This document shows, piece by piece, positions 24,688-33,961 of a stretch of 36,693 nucleotides of DNA. The stretch's first letter is position 1. Each line of letters begins with the position of its first letter. The DNA is from Candidatus Poseidoniaceae archaeon (GTDB lineage Archaea; Thermoplasmatota; Poseidoniia; Poseidoniales; Poseidoniaceae). The translations under genes and the position numbers were made by a program. Location of the stretch: contig CASICT010000027.1 in assembly GCA_949373265.1 (NCBI GenBank), positions 1-36,693 of the forward strand, given 5' to 3'. The notes under the pieces are model-generated. The model was not told where the DNA came from. It searched no databases and worked only from the letters and a program-made list of their open reading frames with translations.

Positions 24688-26109
24688 ATGCTAAGTGATT
24701 GGGTTTCAATTGGGTATCTACTATCCGCAATATTATTCGTATTTGGTCTCAAGAAATTAGGCCATCCAAGAACTGCTCCTAAAGGAAATCAGTATGGAAT
24801 GATGGGAATGGCAGTGGCTGTACTTACAACTATAATTGATATGAACTACTTACCTGATGGCATTGTTGGATGGACAATAATAATTGCTGGTCTGATTACT
24901 GGCTCACTGATTGGTATCATAATGGCAAAGAGAGTTGAAATGACTGGAATGCCAGAATTAGTCGCTTTGTTCAATGGTTTTGGTGGAGCTGCATCGGCAT
25001 TAGTCGCCCTTTCAGAGACATGGAAGTGGATAGAAGGCACATCACCTGAGCCAGGACTCGAAGCAACTGTCACTGTAATTGCTGCTGGATTGTCAGCATT
25101 AGTAGGATGGATGACATTGACGGGATCTCTTCTTGCCATGTACAAATTGAAAGGAGGAATCGAAGTATTTGGAAAGTGGATTCGTACTCCTACATGGGGA
25201 CCGACTTGGCTTAATCCGGTCAAAGGTTTTCTTTTCATAAGCGTATTATCTTTAATTTACCTTTCAATCGAAGACCCTACAAATACAGATTATATCTGGG
25301 GAATAATAGCAGTTTCTTGTATTCTTGGAATCGTTCTAGTTCTACCGATTGGCGGAGCAGATATGCCAGTTGTTGTGAGCCTTCTAAACTCGCTATCCGG
25401 TATAGCAGCAGCCTTTACTGGTTTCATTTTCAACAACAGTGTACTTATTGTTGCAGGAAGCCTAGTTGGAGCATCTGGACTAATCCTGACTATGATTATG
25501 TGTAAGGCAATGAATCGTCAACTCATCGATGTTCTTTTCAAATCCTTTGGTGGAAGCGAAAAGCAAGAACTAACACGCACGAAAGTTGGTTGCGATGCAG
25601 ATGAAGTGGCAATGATGGCTGAAGGTGCACAGAAGATTATCATCGTACCAGGATATGGTATGGCAGTTAGCCAATGTCAGCACCAAGTCAAGGAATTTGC
25701 AGACTTAATGGCTGAAAAATTCGATACCGAAATCAAATATGCAATTCACCCAGTTGCTGGAAGAATGCCAGGTCACATGAATGTCTTACTTGCAGAAGCT
25801 AACGTTCCATATGAGCAACTAATCGAGATGGATGAAATTAACTCTGAATTTTCAGAGTGTGACATGGCTATTGTGATCGGTGCTAACGACACATGTAACC
25901 CGGCTGCTAGAACAGGCGAAGGGCCTCTTGCTGGAATGCCAATAATTGATGCAGATAAGGCACGCACTGTTGTAATAATCAAGAGAAGCCTATCGGTTGG
26001 ATATGCAGGTGTTGACAATGATTTGTTCTATGAAGATAAAACCATGATGCTATTTGGCGATGGTAAGGCAATGATGACTAAGTTGAATAACGCTGTCAAG
26101 GAACTCTGA
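24688..26109 (+). CDS. pntB: NAD(P) transhydrogenase subunit beta (PntB)
   Basis: 473 residues. About 280 residues of membrane helices come first (LVALFNGFGGAASALVAL, PIGGADMPVVVSLLNSLSGIAAA), then the soluble NADP-binding domain dIII with VPGYGMAVSQCQH, HPVAGRMPGHMNVLLAEANVPY, VIGANDTCNPAA, GMPIIDADKARTVVIIKRS and a final FYEDKTMMLFGDGK. It follows pntAB with a 1-nt gap and completes the transhydrogenase. Confidence 0.95.
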   Translation: MLSDWVSIGYLLSAILFVFGLKKLGHPRTAPKGNQYGMMGMAVAVLTTIIDMNYLPDGIVGWTIIIAGLITGSLIGIIMAKRVEMTGMPELVALFNGFGGAASALVALSETWKWIEGTSPEPGLEATVTVIAAGLSALVGWMTLTGSLLAMYKLKGGIEVFGKWIRTPTWGPTWLNPVKGFLFISVLSLIYLSIEDPTNTDYIWGIIAVSCILGIVLVLPIGGADMPVVVSLLNSLSGIAAAFTGFIFNNSVLIVAGSLVGASGLILTMIMCKAMNRQLIDVLFKSFGGSEKQELTRTKVGCDADEVAMMAEGAQKIIIVPGYGMAVSQCQHQVKEFADLMAEKFDTEIKYAIHPVAGRMPGHMNVLLAEANVPYEQLIEMDEINSEFSECDMAIVIGANDTCNPAARTGEGPLAGMPIIDADKARTVVIIKRSLSVGYAGVDNDLFYEDKTMMLFGDGKAMMTKLNNAVKEL

Positions 26110-26123
26110 ATCGATTCTATTAC

Positions 26124-26139
26124 CGCCCCTAAAGGGGCG
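26124..26139. terminator. Candidate hairpin after the transhydrogenase operon
   Basis: CGCCCC-TAAA-GGGGCG forms a 6-bp GC stem 15 nt after the pntB stop. No T run follows, so classic intrinsic termination is unlikely; it may protect the mRNA 3' end or simply be structure. Confidence 0.35.
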
Positions 26140-26184
26140 CCAAGAAGTGACAACGTTCAATAGGTAATCGCAGGTGGCACAATC

Positions 26185-27132
26185 ATGTCACGAAAGTACG
26201 GTCTGTTACTGGTCGCGACACTGGCCATAATGATGGCAGCTCCTGCCTATGGGAACTCCCAAGGACCACCTTGGATGCACAACGATCGTATCATCCCAGA
26301 AGAGGGTTGTTCGTGCCACGGAGCAGGTGGCTCCCCATCAAGTGAAGTAATCCTATCAATTTCCGGTGTACCAAGAACCTATGAAACTGGAGAAACTTAC
26401 AATTTAACAATCACTCTAACGCATGCTTCCTACTCAACAGGAGGGTTCATGATTTGGGATTATGCATCAGGATCTTTCGCCATTTCTGACGGAACCAAAG
26501 AAGTTGCAGAATCCAACGGAGCAATATCGCATGATGCTCCAGGAAACGACTGGATAGTTCCTTGGACTGCACCAAGTGAGGATACGGGAGACGTACACTT
26601 CTCACTGGCCGGAAATGCTGTTGACGGCAGTGGTGCTCCTGATGCAGGTGACCACTGGACTACTCTTGCGTTTACCGTTAGTGCACCAAATACTGCAACA
26701 CCAGATGCAGATGTTAGTTTGCGAACTATTAGCGTAGGAGATTATGATTCACTATTTGGTCAAAAGAGTTCTGAAGAACTTGAAGCAGAAGCCCAAGCTA
26801 AGAGTGCTGGAAATTACTTAAAGCAAGGAAACTTGTATTTTTGGACAACATTGTCAATATTGATTATTGCAGCAGTAATACAAGGTGAGTTCTATGAGCG
26901 AAGATTTGGTGGAGGCCCACCACATCTCGATATGAGTCTTGCAGCACCACAAGGAATTCAAAGAGGCGTTCTATCCCTAGCATTGGGTATTGGCCTTGGT
27001 TGGGCTGTTGATACTGAGTTGCCATGGGGTTACACTTTGGTAATAGGAATGTGTACATTGTGGGCTATTTTCGGAGTGTACCGAACCGTAGTCCAAGCTC
27101 GTGTTGAAAAGCAGGCCATGGACCGGGTCTGA
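26185..27132 (+). CDS. Exported membrane protein with CSCH motif and reeler-like domain
   Basis: 315 residues. A signal peptide (MSRKYGLLLVATLAIMMAAPAYG), then a C42-S-C44-H45-G motif, then a beta-rich domain of about 130 residues (EVILSISGVPRTYETGETYNLTITL, GGFMIWDYASGSF) that recalls reeler/choice-of-anchor-V domains found beside cytochrome CxxCH motifs. It ends with a linker and two to three TM helices (FWTTLSILIIAAVI, GVLSLALGIGLGWAV, LVIGMCTLWAIFGVY). The spacing CSCH is not the canonical CxxCH, so covalent heme attachment is uncertain. The TatC fusion gene follows with a 5-nt gap. Confidence 0.7.
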   Translation: MSRKYGLLLVATLAIMMAAPAYGNSQGPPWMHNDRIIPEEGCSCHGAGGSPSSEVILSISGVPRTYETGETYNLTITLTHASYSTGGFMIWDYASGSFAISDGTKEVAESNGAISHDAPGNDWIVPWTAPSEDTGDVHFSLAGNAVDGSGAPDAGDHWTTLAFTVSAPNTATPDADVSLRTISVGDYDSLFGQKSSEELEAEAQAKSAGNYLKQGNLYFWTTLSILIIAAVIQGEFYERRFGGGPPHLDMSLAAPQGIQRGVLSLALGIGLGWAVDTELPWGYTLVIGMCTLWAIFGVYRTVVQARVEKQAMDRV

Positions 27133-27137
27133 TTAGT

Positions 27138-28433
27138 ATGAACGATTTGCACCTGTCAAGTGATGACAGGACCAATATGCAATCTCATCTAGACGAATTA
27201 TACAGGCGTGTATCCAGCATAATTATTCTAGTCGTAATTTTGACAGGGATTTGGTCACTGTCTATCGATGAAATATTGCACTCGGTTTTACTCAAATTAG
27301 ATCCTTGTGAGGGGAATTGTATCAACATATTCTCACCAGATGAATGGGCAGGAACAAGGTGGCTAAGTGCAGCCCTTCTGGGTCTTTTTACGGCAGCCCC
27401 TTTTGCTATGATGCAAGCATATTCATTCGCAAGACCTGGCCTATTGCCAAGTGAAAGAAGGGCGTTTGTAATATGGATGACTTTGATGTGGGTACTTGCT
27501 CTAGTATCACTAATTTTCACAGTAACCGATTTCTTACCATGGCTTTATTCATACGGTCATTCATTCAATGAGGGTACTGGATTGGTAGGCAGATATGATG
27601 CTGCCGAAATGCTTCGCATTACGATATCAATAGCATGGGCGATTATCTTAGTTCTAGCATCGATGAGCATTGTAGCAATTGCAGGAGCGGCAAATTTACT
27701 CTGGGAAGGTAACTCCGGATGGTGGAGGTTACGTATTCATGGATTCATGTTAATGCTACTGTGGCTAGTTATTCCCACTGGACTACCTGGATTACTCGTG
27801 ACACTCACTTTCATAGCATCTGGTTTAGTAGAATTGGTAGGTTGGAAATCTTTCAGAGCAAAAATGCCGATTGGCCATGGATTGCTAGATTTGCTAGATG
27901 CAGAAGGAGGAATACACCGCATACTCTATGTTGATTGTTCATGCCATGGAACATCACCATCGATTTCTCCCCTCAAAGGTATGGGTAGAGTCTCATATAG
28001 GGCTGTTTGCAGTAACAGTCAACAACAGGATAATTTGTTAGACATTGTTAAGCGATTCGGAGCAGATAGAGTGATATTTTCAGGTTGTATGATCAGTGCA
28101 TTACCAGTTGATTACATAGACTCCCTGAGATTCTTGGGATGTTCTACTCAATCACTAAATCTCGCACATCTTTCTACCATAAGAGCTGATAAAAATACGA
28201 TTGACCTTGAATTCGCAATGGCTACTTTAGTGGACCCATGGAGCGAAAAAAGTATGGTTAAAAGATGCTCAGAGATTATCAATAAGTCAAATATTGAGAT
28301 AATAAAATACGGTGATGACATACCATTTGGACTTAATCTAGGACCTAATGAAGCATGGATTACAAAGCCTAGTGAATCGCTAATTGAATATATTAGCAAA
28401 ACCGGTATCTCTTTGAAGCCTGAAAGCAATTAA
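27138..28433 (+). CDS. tatC: TatC-like translocase with a C-terminal Cys-rich domain
   Basis: 431 residues; usual TatC is about 240-260. The N-terminal part has the TatC start (MQSHLDELYRRV), F-ARPGLLPSERR (the conserved loop after TM2) and six hydrophobic segments up to about residue 245. After the segment SGLVELVGWKSFRA an additional 180-residue domain begins with LYVDCSCHG (C267-S-C269-H270). It goes on with VSYRAVCSNSQQQDNLLDIVKRFGADRVIFSGCM and further Cys residues, resembling a degenerate MvhD/HdrA-like iron-sulfur or flavin-linked module. The join is in one frame. Such a tail on TatC would face the cytoplasm. TatA genes are not in the window. Confidence 0.75.
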   Translation: MNDLHLSSDDRTNMQSHLDELYRRVSSIIILVVILTGIWSLSIDEILHSVLLKLDPCEGNCINIFSPDEWAGTRWLSAALLGLFTAAPFAMMQAYSFARPGLLPSERRAFVIWMTLMWVLALVSLIFTVTDFLPWLYSYGHSFNEGTGLVGRYDAAEMLRITISIAWAIILVLASMSIVAIAGAANLLWEGNSGWWRLRIHGFMLMLLWLVIPTGLPGLLVTLTFIASGLVELVGWKSFRAKMPIGHGLLDLLDAEGGIHRILYVDCSCHGTSPSISPLKGMGRVSYRAVCSNSQQQDNLLDIVKRFGADRVIFSGCMISALPVDYIDSLRFLGCSTQSLNLAHLSTIRADKNTIDLEFAMATLVDPWSEKSMVKRCSEIINKSNIEIIKYGDDIPFGLNLGPNEAWITKPSESLIEYISKTGISLKPESN

Positions 28434-28461
28434 TTCATACCGGTAGACAAGCCCACGAAAA

Positions 28462-30516
28462 ATGATGCGACCAGTCATCGCTTGGCCCATTGCCATCGCA
28501 CTTTCGTTACTTTCAGTAGGTGCATACTTCAATGGAGATTTAGTCAATGACTGGGTGAAGGAGCATTCGCTAAATAGCCAAAAATTCGAGCAGGGGCCAT
28601 TAGTTGGGATAACTGAAAATGAAATTTGGCTATTTGTACTAATTGATTTCCCTGACCAAGAGGAAGCCACGAATTGTGATCAGCAACGTGCACAAAATCT
28701 GTTAGATGATGCATCTCTCGACTATCTAAATCAAGGCATTGGACCTAATTCAACATTGGAAATTGTCTACCATGACAGAATTGTAACAACCGATTATGGA
28801 ATGGCAGATTATGGTCATGATGTAAATGGAAAGAATGATGTTGGGCGTAATGGAGTTAATCCTCACACTCTAGCAAAAGAAATTGTCTTAGAAATTGAGG
28901 ATGAAGTCGATTGGGAAAAGTTTGATCTCAATGGTGACAAATGGGTTGACCGGTTTTTGATACTACACTGCATAAAACCTCAAGAGGATGGAGGAGGTTC
29001 AAGTTCGAGAATTTGGTCTCACTTCTCTTCAATTGAGGAAACAGTAGATTTACCAGGTGATATGAAAATATCACATTACACTATTTCGAGCCAACACTCT
29101 TCAAAAACATTCGGAACTGTAATGCACGAAATGTATCACCAACTAGGAGCCGCTGACCTATACCAGGTCAGTGATCCTACAGTTAACCAAATTTGGAAGG
29201 GAGTGGGCCAATGGGACATTATGGCTAGTGGTAATTTGAATGGAAATGGAGTATGGCCTGCTCTTCCAACCGGGCCCAGCATAGAATTAATCGGAGCCGA
29301 AAGAAGCCTAGAGATTGAACTTGATTGGCTAACTGGCACAAACTGTATCGGTCCAACATATGACTTCACTGGACTTTCTGAAGGGGGTGACTCTCTAAAA
29401 ATACCTATAGGTGTTGATGAATATATTTGGATGGAATACCGTAGTGATTCAGGATATGATTCACACCTACCAGGAAACGGGATTCTGGTAATGCAGCAAG
29501 ACTTGACTATAGGTGATTTAGAAGATAATCTGATTAATTCTCATCCAGAAAGGGCGTGGTTGAAGATAATCGAAGCCGATGGTGAGCAAAATTTGGTGGC
29601 CGGTAATAATGATGGAGAGCAATCTGACTTATTCTGGGATGAGGATTTACTTGGTGCTCAAGGAATTATAATCCGTAATCGAGATGGTATTCTAGTAGAC
29701 TGGACAGCAAATATCAGTGTCGTGCAAGGACAGCCCACCGTAACATTTTCATCACCAGAATGTGGACATGAAACAGAGGTAGACTTACCAGATTATGGTT
29801 CTGTATTACTACCAAATGACAACATACCAATTATTGCTGAATGCCCGGGAATATCTTATGATTTAATTAGTACTGATGGTAGAGAATTAGTTGTTAATAA
29901 TGGTGAAATTAAATTCACAAGCGAAGGCTTTGTTGGTGTAATAGGAAATATTGTTGGAACGATTAACTGTGATGCTGGAACTCAGATTGATGTGAAGCAT
30001 TCATTTGAAATCGTCGGTAATATACCATTGCAAACCGAATTTGAAGGCTCAATTCCAACCGATGAAAAATCAATTATAAGTATACCAATCGATTTGAAAG
30101 GAGATGGTGAACAAGTCTGGCTTGTAGGAGTAAATGGTCCACTATCAAGGATTGCAACTACTGAGGATAACAAGAAACTTTCACCGGGCTCAACAATAAA
30201 TCTAGAAATCGATCCTGCTGGTTTACTAGTGGACGGAATGGACATCAATGGTGAGATTATTCTGGCATCTGATTCTGGACAAAAATATATTGTGAAAGTT
30301 AAGCTGATTTCTGGAGAAGATGACAAAACTAGATTCGAAAGATGGACTGAACCATCAATTTTGGTTCCGATGGCTTTGGCCCTAAGCGCATTATGGGTAA
30401 TACTAGGAATCGATTCAACGTCCAGGCAGGTGCCTGCGAATCAGCAAGAAGTTCCAGTCATCCCGGAGGAGAGCGACGACCCATCCTTTGTTGACCCCTT
30501 CGGCCAATCTTACTGA
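28462..30516 (+). CDS. Membrane-anchored M6-family-like metalloprotease
   Basis: 684 residues. The N-terminal signal/anchor is MRPVIAWPIAIALSLLSVGAYF. A catalytic domain follows with HExxH zinc site H222-E-M-Y-H226 in TVMHEMYHQLGAADLYQ, plus the downstream GQWDIMASG (Met-turn) that marks the immune-inhibitor-A/M6 type. Then come beta-rich domains, a C-terminal TM helix (SILVPMALALSALWVILGI) and a short tail. Likely an extracellular protease for protein scavenging, consistent with a heterotroph. The last 102 bp overlap the endA gene on the other strand. Confidence 0.85.
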   Translation: MMRPVIAWPIAIALSLLSVGAYFNGDLVNDWVKEHSLNSQKFEQGPLVGITENEIWLFVLIDFPDQEEATNCDQQRAQNLLDDASLDYLNQGIGPNSTLEIVYHDRIVTTDYGMADYGHDVNGKNDVGRNGVNPHTLAKEIVLEIEDEVDWEKFDLNGDKWVDRFLILHCIKPQEDGGGSSSRIWSHFSSIEETVDLPGDMKISHYTISSQHSSKTFGTVMHEMYHQLGAADLYQVSDPTVNQIWKGVGQWDIMASGNLNGNGVWPALPTGPSIELIGAERSLEIELDWLTGTNCIGPTYDFTGLSEGGDSLKIPIGVDEYIWMEYRSDSGYDSHLPGNGILVMQQDLTIGDLEDNLINSHPERAWLKIIEADGEQNLVAGNNDGEQSDLFWDEDLLGAQGIIIRNRDGILVDWTANISVVQGQPTVTFSSPECGHETEVDLPDYGSVLLPNDNIPIIAECPGISYDLISTDGRELVVNNGEIKFTSEGFVGVIGNIVGTINCDAGTQIDVKHSFEIVGNIPLQTEFEGSIPTDEKSIISIPIDLKGDGEQVWLVGVNGPLSRIATTEDNKKLSPGSTINLEIDPAGLLVDGMDINGEIILASDSGQKYIVKVKLISGEDDKTRFERWTEPSILVPMALALSALWVILGIDSTSRQVPANQQEVPVIPEESDDPSFVDPFGQSY

Positions 30517-31362
30517 AAGACTGACGCCCTCCCAATCGCTTGGGGCATCATCTTCTATTTGCATTAACCATGGAGCATGATCGACATCGACGGGTGTTGA
30601 ATAAACTCTCCACCTACATCCATACTTGAAACCAGGACGCATTATCAGTCCACGAGAATTTAGTTCCCCGAAAAGATTGGTAACTTTATTGTCAACTCCG
30701 TTAATCCAATCTAGTTCATCATCACGAAGGAATTTTCGAGAAAGATGTTCAACTCCGAGCAATGGATGACTTTCAGTTGTTGCAGGAGTTACAATACCCT
30801 TAGGATCGATTAATGAAAGACGATACATTGTAACATCCATCTCCTCATCGACGATTGCTAATTCGGCTAACATTCCTTCATCGGATAGGCCTTGAGCCCA
30901 ATTCAACAACTCACCAATGTCTAGTTTTTCTTTGGTAGTAGCCCAACGTACAACTGCTTCTGCACCTCCTTTACTCGGGTGTGATTCACGATTCCAACGT
31001 AGCCATCTATCACCTTTCGGAACAACTTTTTCACCAGCGTTACGAACGACATCAAATGCTACAGCCTTGTAAGCAAAATCGGGGTTCTCCTTCAACCTCT
31101 GGTCAACCCACCCTTCATCAAGTGGGATATGACGATGCCAATGACAAAACATCACTTCTTCATCTGTAAGTATGATTCCGCCATCTATTGGCTTTCCAAG
31201 AGCCGATTTTTGATAAAGGCGATTTGATAGTGGAGCGGGAATGAACCAACCATCTTCATGAGGTTGTGGAGTCTCATTTAGTCTAGTGGGGGCGCCATCA
31301 TCTGACAACCCGATTGGACGGGTTGGCCTAACTCTTGGTTTTGAGCGTCGACCCCCTGACAT
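30415..31362 (-). CDS. endA: tRNA-splicing endonuclease (EndA)
   Basis: 315 residues with an N-terminal degenerate endonuclease unit (IILTDEEVMFCHWHRH, DEGWVDQRLKENPDFAYKAVAFDVVR) and a C-terminal catalytic unit with GLIMRPGFKYGCRWRVY. The catalytic triad is seen at Tyr254, His262 (DHAPWL) and Lys292 (EGVNKGW). This is the fused two-unit (homodimer alpha2) layout. ATG 31362 is used; ATG 31383 is possible. It excises introns from pre-tRNA, and the archease encoded 2.1 kb away supports RtcB in the later joining step. It overlaps the protease gene by 102 bp at the 3' end. Confidence 0.88.
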   Translation of the reverse strand: MSGGRRSKPRVRPTRPIGLSDDGAPTRLNETPQPHEDGWFIPAPLSNRLYQKSALGKPIDGGIILTDEEVMFCHWHRHIPLDEGWVDQRLKENPDFAYKAVAFDVVRNAGEKVVPKGDRWLRWNRESHPSKGGAEAVVRWATTKEKLDIGELLNWAQGLSDEGMLAELAIVDEEMDVTMYRLSLIDPKGIVTPATTESHPLLGVEHLSRKFLRDDELDWINGVDNKVTNLFGELNSRGLIMRPGFKYGCRWRVYSTPVDVDHAPWLMQIEDDAPSDWEGVSLSVRLAEGVNKGWVVALLRDDWNFLLIRRHLPGR

Positions 31363-31425
31363 GGTCGTGCCACATAGTGACATGTCTTATGTGCCTCGCC
31401 TGCCCTGCAGTGATAGAGGGAGAGT

Positions 31426-32385
31426 ATGGTTGACGGTTACCTCGGGACGATGACAACCGAAGAGCGCACTCTTTTGCATCTATTTGACAATCCGCTTCCA
31501 GAGGGGCACTGGGAGGCACCTAATGCAATTACACAAGCAGGGATTTCCGCAGCTGTACATGTTCAAAGAAAGCATGTTCCTCGCACTCTGAAGAGACTCG
31601 AAGAGCGTTCGGAATTAATCACTGGACAAAGACATGTACCCGGTGCAAAACAACGTCGTCGAGTATACGGTCTAACCGCAAATGGGAAATTAAGAGCAAG
31701 TTCACTAAGAGATAAAATTCTTGCTGAATTCGTAATTAAAGATGGAGAAAGAATAATTCTGTCTACTCTAAGAAAGGGTGGCCAATTAACACTCGATTTA
31801 CTATCTCACTTAGATGAAGGAATGGTTTACTATGAAAGCGCTGTTATTTCACCGGTATCAAATCCAGAAGGAACAGCTTCACTAGATGCACAGGCTGGTG
31901 AGAACTTGATTCGAAGGATGCTTGCTAGGGCCTGGGAAGATGGTAAGATCACTAAAGATGAACAGCAATTAATTTCAGAGGTTGTAGAATTTCTTGGAAT
32001 GCATCCGGATAGAGTTAGAAGATTATCGGATGAAGCTAGGCGCTTACAAAATGCACCTCCTCCAGAAGAGGTCTATCGTGACATGCTAAGACAAGCCCTT
32101 GTCGATGGAGAAATTGTAGAAGATGAGATCGCATTATTGACCACAATGCGTAAAGCATTCGATATAGATTTAGAAACTCACCAACAATTGCTCAATGAGG
32201 CAAGAGAAGACCCTGTTTTAGATGAAGTAACTTTGACTTATCGTGCAACCCTTTTGACAGCACTCGCAGATGGAATGATTACGTCTGATGAATCGGCCAT
32301 GTTATCAACACTGCGTGACAATCTAGGAATAAGTGATTCTAGACATGCGACTCTACTGGCAGAACTTCTTGACAGAGATGATTGA
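31426..32385 (+). CDS. Winged-helix protein with TerB-like helical C-terminus
   Basis: 319 residues. The N-terminal 100 residues form an MarR/ArsR-like winged helix (TTEERTLLHLFDNPLPEG, ITQAGISAAVHVQRKHVPRTLKRLEERSELI, RRRVYGLTANGKLRA). The C-terminal 170 residues consist of repeated tellurite-resistance TerB-like helical units (ARAWEDGKITKDEQQLISEVVEFLGM; RQALVDGEIVEDEIALLTTMRKAFDI; TALADGMITSDESAMLSTLRDNLGI), with the DG-x-I-x-x-DE motif three times. A metal or small-molecule sensor function is possible; the target is unknown. It is divergent from endA, with 63 bp between starts. Confidence 0.75.
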   Translation: MVDGYLGTMTTEERTLLHLFDNPLPEGHWEAPNAITQAGISAAVHVQRKHVPRTLKRLEERSELITGQRHVPGAKQRRRVYGLTANGKLRASSLRDKILAEFVIKDGERIILSTLRKGGQLTLDLLSHLDEGMVYYESAVISPVSNPEGTASLDAQAGENLIRRMLARAWEDGKITKDEQQLISEVVEFLGMHPDRVRRLSDEARRLQNAPPPEEVYRDMLRQALVDGEIVEDEIALLTTMRKAFDIDLETHQQLLNEAREDPVLDEVTLTYRATLLTALADGMITSDESAMLSTLRDNLGISDSRHATLLAELLDRDD

Positions 32386-32412
32386 AGAACATGATACCCC
32401 CGGGTGAATAAT

Positions 32413-33465
32413 ATGGGAATGAGCGACCTTGAGTACGAGACCCACGACAGAATTGTTAATCTGCAATCAAGAATCAAAAATATGTCAGGTGACATAGTTC
32501 TTGTTGGAGATATCATGCTGGACCAATACATCCATGGATATGCTAACAACCTAAATTCAAGGGCTCCAGTTCCTGTATTGAAAGAGACCCATCGTCACGA
32601 AGATGTTGGCGCAGCAGCACACGTTGCTAGGGGATTAGAAAATATTGGACTCGATGCAATCTTATTCGGAGTCGTTGGTGATGACTTACCAGGTGAAAGT
32701 ATAATTCAATCTCTTGTTGAAGAAGAGGTTGAATGCGATGGTATTGCAATTATCGAGGGTAGAACAACTACTGTGAAAACTCGGCTTATTGCTGGACGTG
32801 AATACCTCATTTCAAATCAACAACTAGTTCTCCGTTGGGATATTGAGGACGATTCACCGATAGATAGTGAAGCCCATTCGATAATCATGGACCAAGCTGT
32901 CGCTCGAATTGCAAATGCTGATGTTCTAATAATTTCAGATTATGGACAAGGAGTTGTAACCGATGAAGGTGCTGCACGACTAATCAATGCGGCCAAGGTA
33001 GCAGAAGTACCTGTTATTTGCGACCCGAAACTAACAGGACTGCATCGGACTGCCGGTGCAGATTGGGTTATTTTCCAAACCCGTGGATTAGATTTGATGG
33101 CAAAGCGTATGGCTTGCAATGATTCTTCAGAAGCTGCGAAGTTACTGATTAAAGAGAATGATTGGAGTAATCTGATGGTTCTTCAAGGTGAAAATGGTGT
33201 AACCGTATACACCAGTGACGAACAAGTAATATCTGCGCCTTGTACTTTAGCAGAACCAAGAGGCGTAATAGGAATAATTGATGCTGCAGGTGTAGCTGTT
33301 GCTGCTGGTGTAAATCTCGGATTAAATGTCAAAGATATCGCACACCTGGCTAACGCTGCATGTGAATGCATTATGGGTAGTACTCAAAAATTCACACTAA
33401 CAAGCGACGACCTGGCTAACAGGCTAGGTCAAGTCGCGTGGAGTCTGCAAATATCGCAGAGGTGA
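32413..33465 (+). CDS. PfkB-family kinase-like protein related to RfaE1/HldE, without the catalytic GAGD
   Basis: 350 residues. The N-terminus matches the ADP-heptose synthase kinase domain: VGDIMLDQYIHG-AN, SRAPVPVLKE, HEDVGAAAHVARGLENIGLDAILFGVVGDD, and later DYGQGVVT and ICDPK. At the place of the catalytic motif (T/S)GAGD the protein reads IDAAGVAVAAG (residues 289-299), with Gly293 in place of the base Asp. It may be inactive, have another function or bind sugars only. GGTGA stands 5 nt upstream of ATG 32413; the archease gene begins 1 nt after the stop. Confidence 0.8.
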   Translation: MGMSDLEYETHDRIVNLQSRIKNMSGDIVLVGDIMLDQYIHGYANNLNSRAPVPVLKETHRHEDVGAAAHVARGLENIGLDAILFGVVGDDLPGESIIQSLVEEEVECDGIAIIEGRTTTVKTRLIAGREYLISNQQLVLRWDIEDDSPIDSEAHSIIMDQAVARIANADVLIISDYGQGVVTDEGAARLINAAKVAEVPVICDPKLTGLHRTAGADWVIFQTRGLDLMAKRMACNDSSEAAKLLIKENDWSNLMVLQGENGVTVYTSDEQVISAPCTLAEPRGVIGIIDAAGVAVAAGVNLGLNVKDIAHLANAACECIMGSTQKFTLTSDDLANRLGQVAWSLQISQR

Positions 33466-33466
33466 G

Positions 33467-33937
33467 ATGTTGAGTTATTGGGTCCGTCCCACTACAGCAG
33501 ATGTAGGAATCAGAGCATTTGGTCTCAATTGCAACGATTTACTAAGGGAGATGACTGTTGGCATGCAGTCAATACTTTTGGCAGGAAACCAAGATCTCAA
33601 TTCAATAACACGTAAAGTAGCTCGTTGGGAAGCCTCTCATGAAGGGGACAGAGATATTCTAATTGTAAAGTGGTTAGATGAAGTTCTTTACAGGGCTGAA
33701 GTTCACAATGAATTCTTACTTGAGTGCCAACCGATGGTTCGAGATGGAATTATTGAGTCACAAGTTTCCTTCGTTTCAAAGGATGATGTGGAGTTAGAAG
33801 TTGAAATCAAAGCAGTCACAACACATGAATTCGAATTCAAAGAAGTCGGACCCGGGGTGGTAATTTCATCCCCTTGGCCAGAAGTCCCCAGTTTTGATGG
33901 ACCTGGGTGGTATGGAGACGTAGTATTCGACATATAG
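33467..33937 (+). CDS. Archease (RtcB cofactor)
   Basis: 156 residues. Archease family signature at the start (RPTTADVGIRAFG; family form HTADVGI) and end (EIKAVTTHEFEFKE ... GWYGDVVFDI). It activates the tRNA ligase RtcB by promoting guanylylation. The ATG overlaps nothing but has GGTGA directly upstream (GGTGAGATG). Sharing this neighbourhood with endA places the tRNA-splicing functions close together. RtcB itself is not in the window. Confidence 0.88.
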   Translation: MLSYWVRPTTADVGIRAFGLNCNDLLREMTVGMQSILLAGNQDLNSITRKVARWEASHEGDRDILIVKWLDEVLYRAEVHNEFLLECQPMVRDGIIESQVSFVSKDDVELEVEIKAVTTHEFEFKEVGPGVVISSPWPEVPSFDGPGWYGDVVFDI

Positions 33938-33961
33938 CACGTTTTGGCCTTGAATTAATAC

